Below are positions 4,775 to 5,548 of a DNA stretch of 5,548 bases, in pieces. The notes beneath the pieces were generated by a model. That model made no database searches. It worked only from the letters and a program-made list of their open reading frames with translations, and was not told the origin of the DNA. A program made the position numbers and the translations under genes. Position 1 is the first letter of the stretch, and each line of letters starts with the position of its first letter. Source of the stretch: SHZI01 sp049290495 (lineage in GTDB: Bacteria > Pseudomonadota > Gammaproteobacteria > Steroidobacterales > GCA-2729495); the NCBI GenBank assembly GCA_049290495.1, contig JBATNV010000137.1, forward strand, positions 1-5,548. Direction: 5' to 3'.

Positions 4775-5548
4775 ATGGAAAGAATACGCAAGGCTTTAGA
4801 GCGCGCTGGCCAGGACCGGCAGACGAGCGGCGCCGACACCCGCTTAAGCCCGCCGCCACACACCGGCGCCGATCTGTCCACTGGCGTCCGCTATACGATG
4901 ACGCGCATGGTGGAAGTGTCGGAGCAACATCTGCGCGACAATCGCATCATCACCGCGCTACCCGATCACAAGTACCGGGACTCCTATCGCATGCTGCGCA
5001 CCCGCGTGTTGCAGACCATGCGCAACAACGGCTGGAGTTCCATTGCCGTTACAGGGCCAGCCACCGGTTGCGGCAAGACCCTGACGGCGATCAACCTCGC
5101 GATCAGTCTCGCGATGGAAGTCACCCACACCGTGCTGCTCGTCGATCTGGATCTGCGCCAGCCGAGTATCCACAAGTATTTTGGCGATGAACCCGAGCTT
5201 GGGCTCAGCGACTATCTGCAGGGTGATGTGCCGCTGTACAAGATCCTGTTTTCACCGTCCATCGAACGGCTGGTGGTACTGCCGGGCCGCAACGCCGTAC
5301 AGAACTCGGCAGAGATGCTGCGCTCGCCGCGCATGATCGCGCTGGTCAACGAACTGAAGACGCGCTACCCGGACCGGCTCGTGGTCTTCGACCTGCCGCC
5401 GATCCTGGCAGCCGATGATGCGCTGGCCTTCTCGCCCTATACCGACTGCTTCCTGATGGTGGCAGAGAGCGGCCAGACGCGAAAGGAAGATCTCGAAAAG
5501 GCTTACCAGATCCTCAAGAGCACACCGCTGGTCGGCACGGTGCTGAAC
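4775..5548 (+). CDS. BY-type tyrosine autokinase (CpsD/CapB family), 3' end cut by window
   Basis: 258 residues are visible and the frame is still open at the window end. The start MERIRKALERAGQDR, with a polar linker to about residue 55, is typical of stand-alone cytoplasmic kinases of exopolysaccharide loci. A P-loop domain follows: YRMLRTRV (71-78), Walker A GPATGCGKT (94-102, K101), Walker A' LLVDLDLRQP (121-130) and Walker B VVFDLPP (203-209, D206). A helix with SAEMLRSP (178-185) fits the family. BY-kinases autophosphorylate on a C-terminal tyrosine cluster and, with the chain-length protein encoded just upstream, control polymer assembly. That cluster would lie beyond the window, so its presence cannot be judged. 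The Walker A motif differs from the usual SxxPGEGKS/T. An alternative is a related MinD-like ATPase without kinase activity, but neighbour and motif set favour the kinase. Confidence 0.86.
   Translation, partial: MERIRKALERAGQDRQTSGADTRLSPPPHTGADLSTGVRYTMTRMVEVSEQHLRDNRIITALPDHKYRDSYRMLRTRVLQTMRNNGWSSIAVTGPATGCGKTLTAINLAISLAMEVTHTVLLVDLDLRQPSIHKYFGDEPELGLSDYLQGDVPLYKILFSPSIERLVVLPGRNAVQNSAEMLRSPRMIALVNELKTRYPDRLVVFDLPPILAADDALAFSPYTDCFLMVAESGQTRKEDLEKAYQILKSTPLVGTVLN

Overview
The window is GC-rich bacterial DNA, most likely from a gammaproteobacterium. Three things point there: a REP-type element of the kind common in Pseudomonas and relatives at the left edge, a gammaproteobacterial-style VPxPAAxWLLG C-terminal sorting tail, and a Wzz/GumC-plus-tyrosine-kinase exopolysaccharide module. 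No species can be named from the sequence alone. All genes supported here are on the + strand.

Left part (1-1857): a REP hairpin, then three tightly packed genes that look like a thiamine salvage operon. They encode a small YkoF/COG0011-type thiamine-binding protein (70-336), a PnuC-family membrane transporter (341-967) and an APH/choline-kinase-fold small-molecule kinase (964-1857). The second and third genes share a 4-base ATGA overlap. The inferred logic is uptake through a facilitator followed by trapping by phosphorylation. The kinase carries an unusual Gly/Pro/Ser insertion made of degenerate 6-bp repeats, between its catalytic HND motif and its metal-binding DWE motif.

Middle (1858-2693): a leader with a possible promoter, two small inverted repeats and a hairpin precedes a secreted protein of unknown function. 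This protein has an N-terminal signal peptide and a PEP-CTERM-like C-terminal tail (1981-2640). A strong intrinsic terminator follows.

Intergenic 2694-3007: no gene is visible, but the stretch is structured. It holds four 21-bp direct repeats (two DNA helical turns each), a GC-rich inverted repeat, and a near match to the RfaH ops element with one extra base.

Right part (3008-5548): the start of an exopolysaccharide operon. A 585-residue chain-length determinant (Wzz/GumC type, with an extra C-terminal membrane segment and a duplicated YxPDxPxV motif) is followed after 9 bases by a separate cytoplasmic BY-type tyrosine kinase, cut by the window end. A PEP-CTERM-like protein beside polysaccharide polymerisation-control genes fits the known exosortase/EPS association, but no exosortase gene lies in the window. 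The best leads are the 21-bp repeat array, the ops-like site, and the repeat-derived insertion in the kinase.
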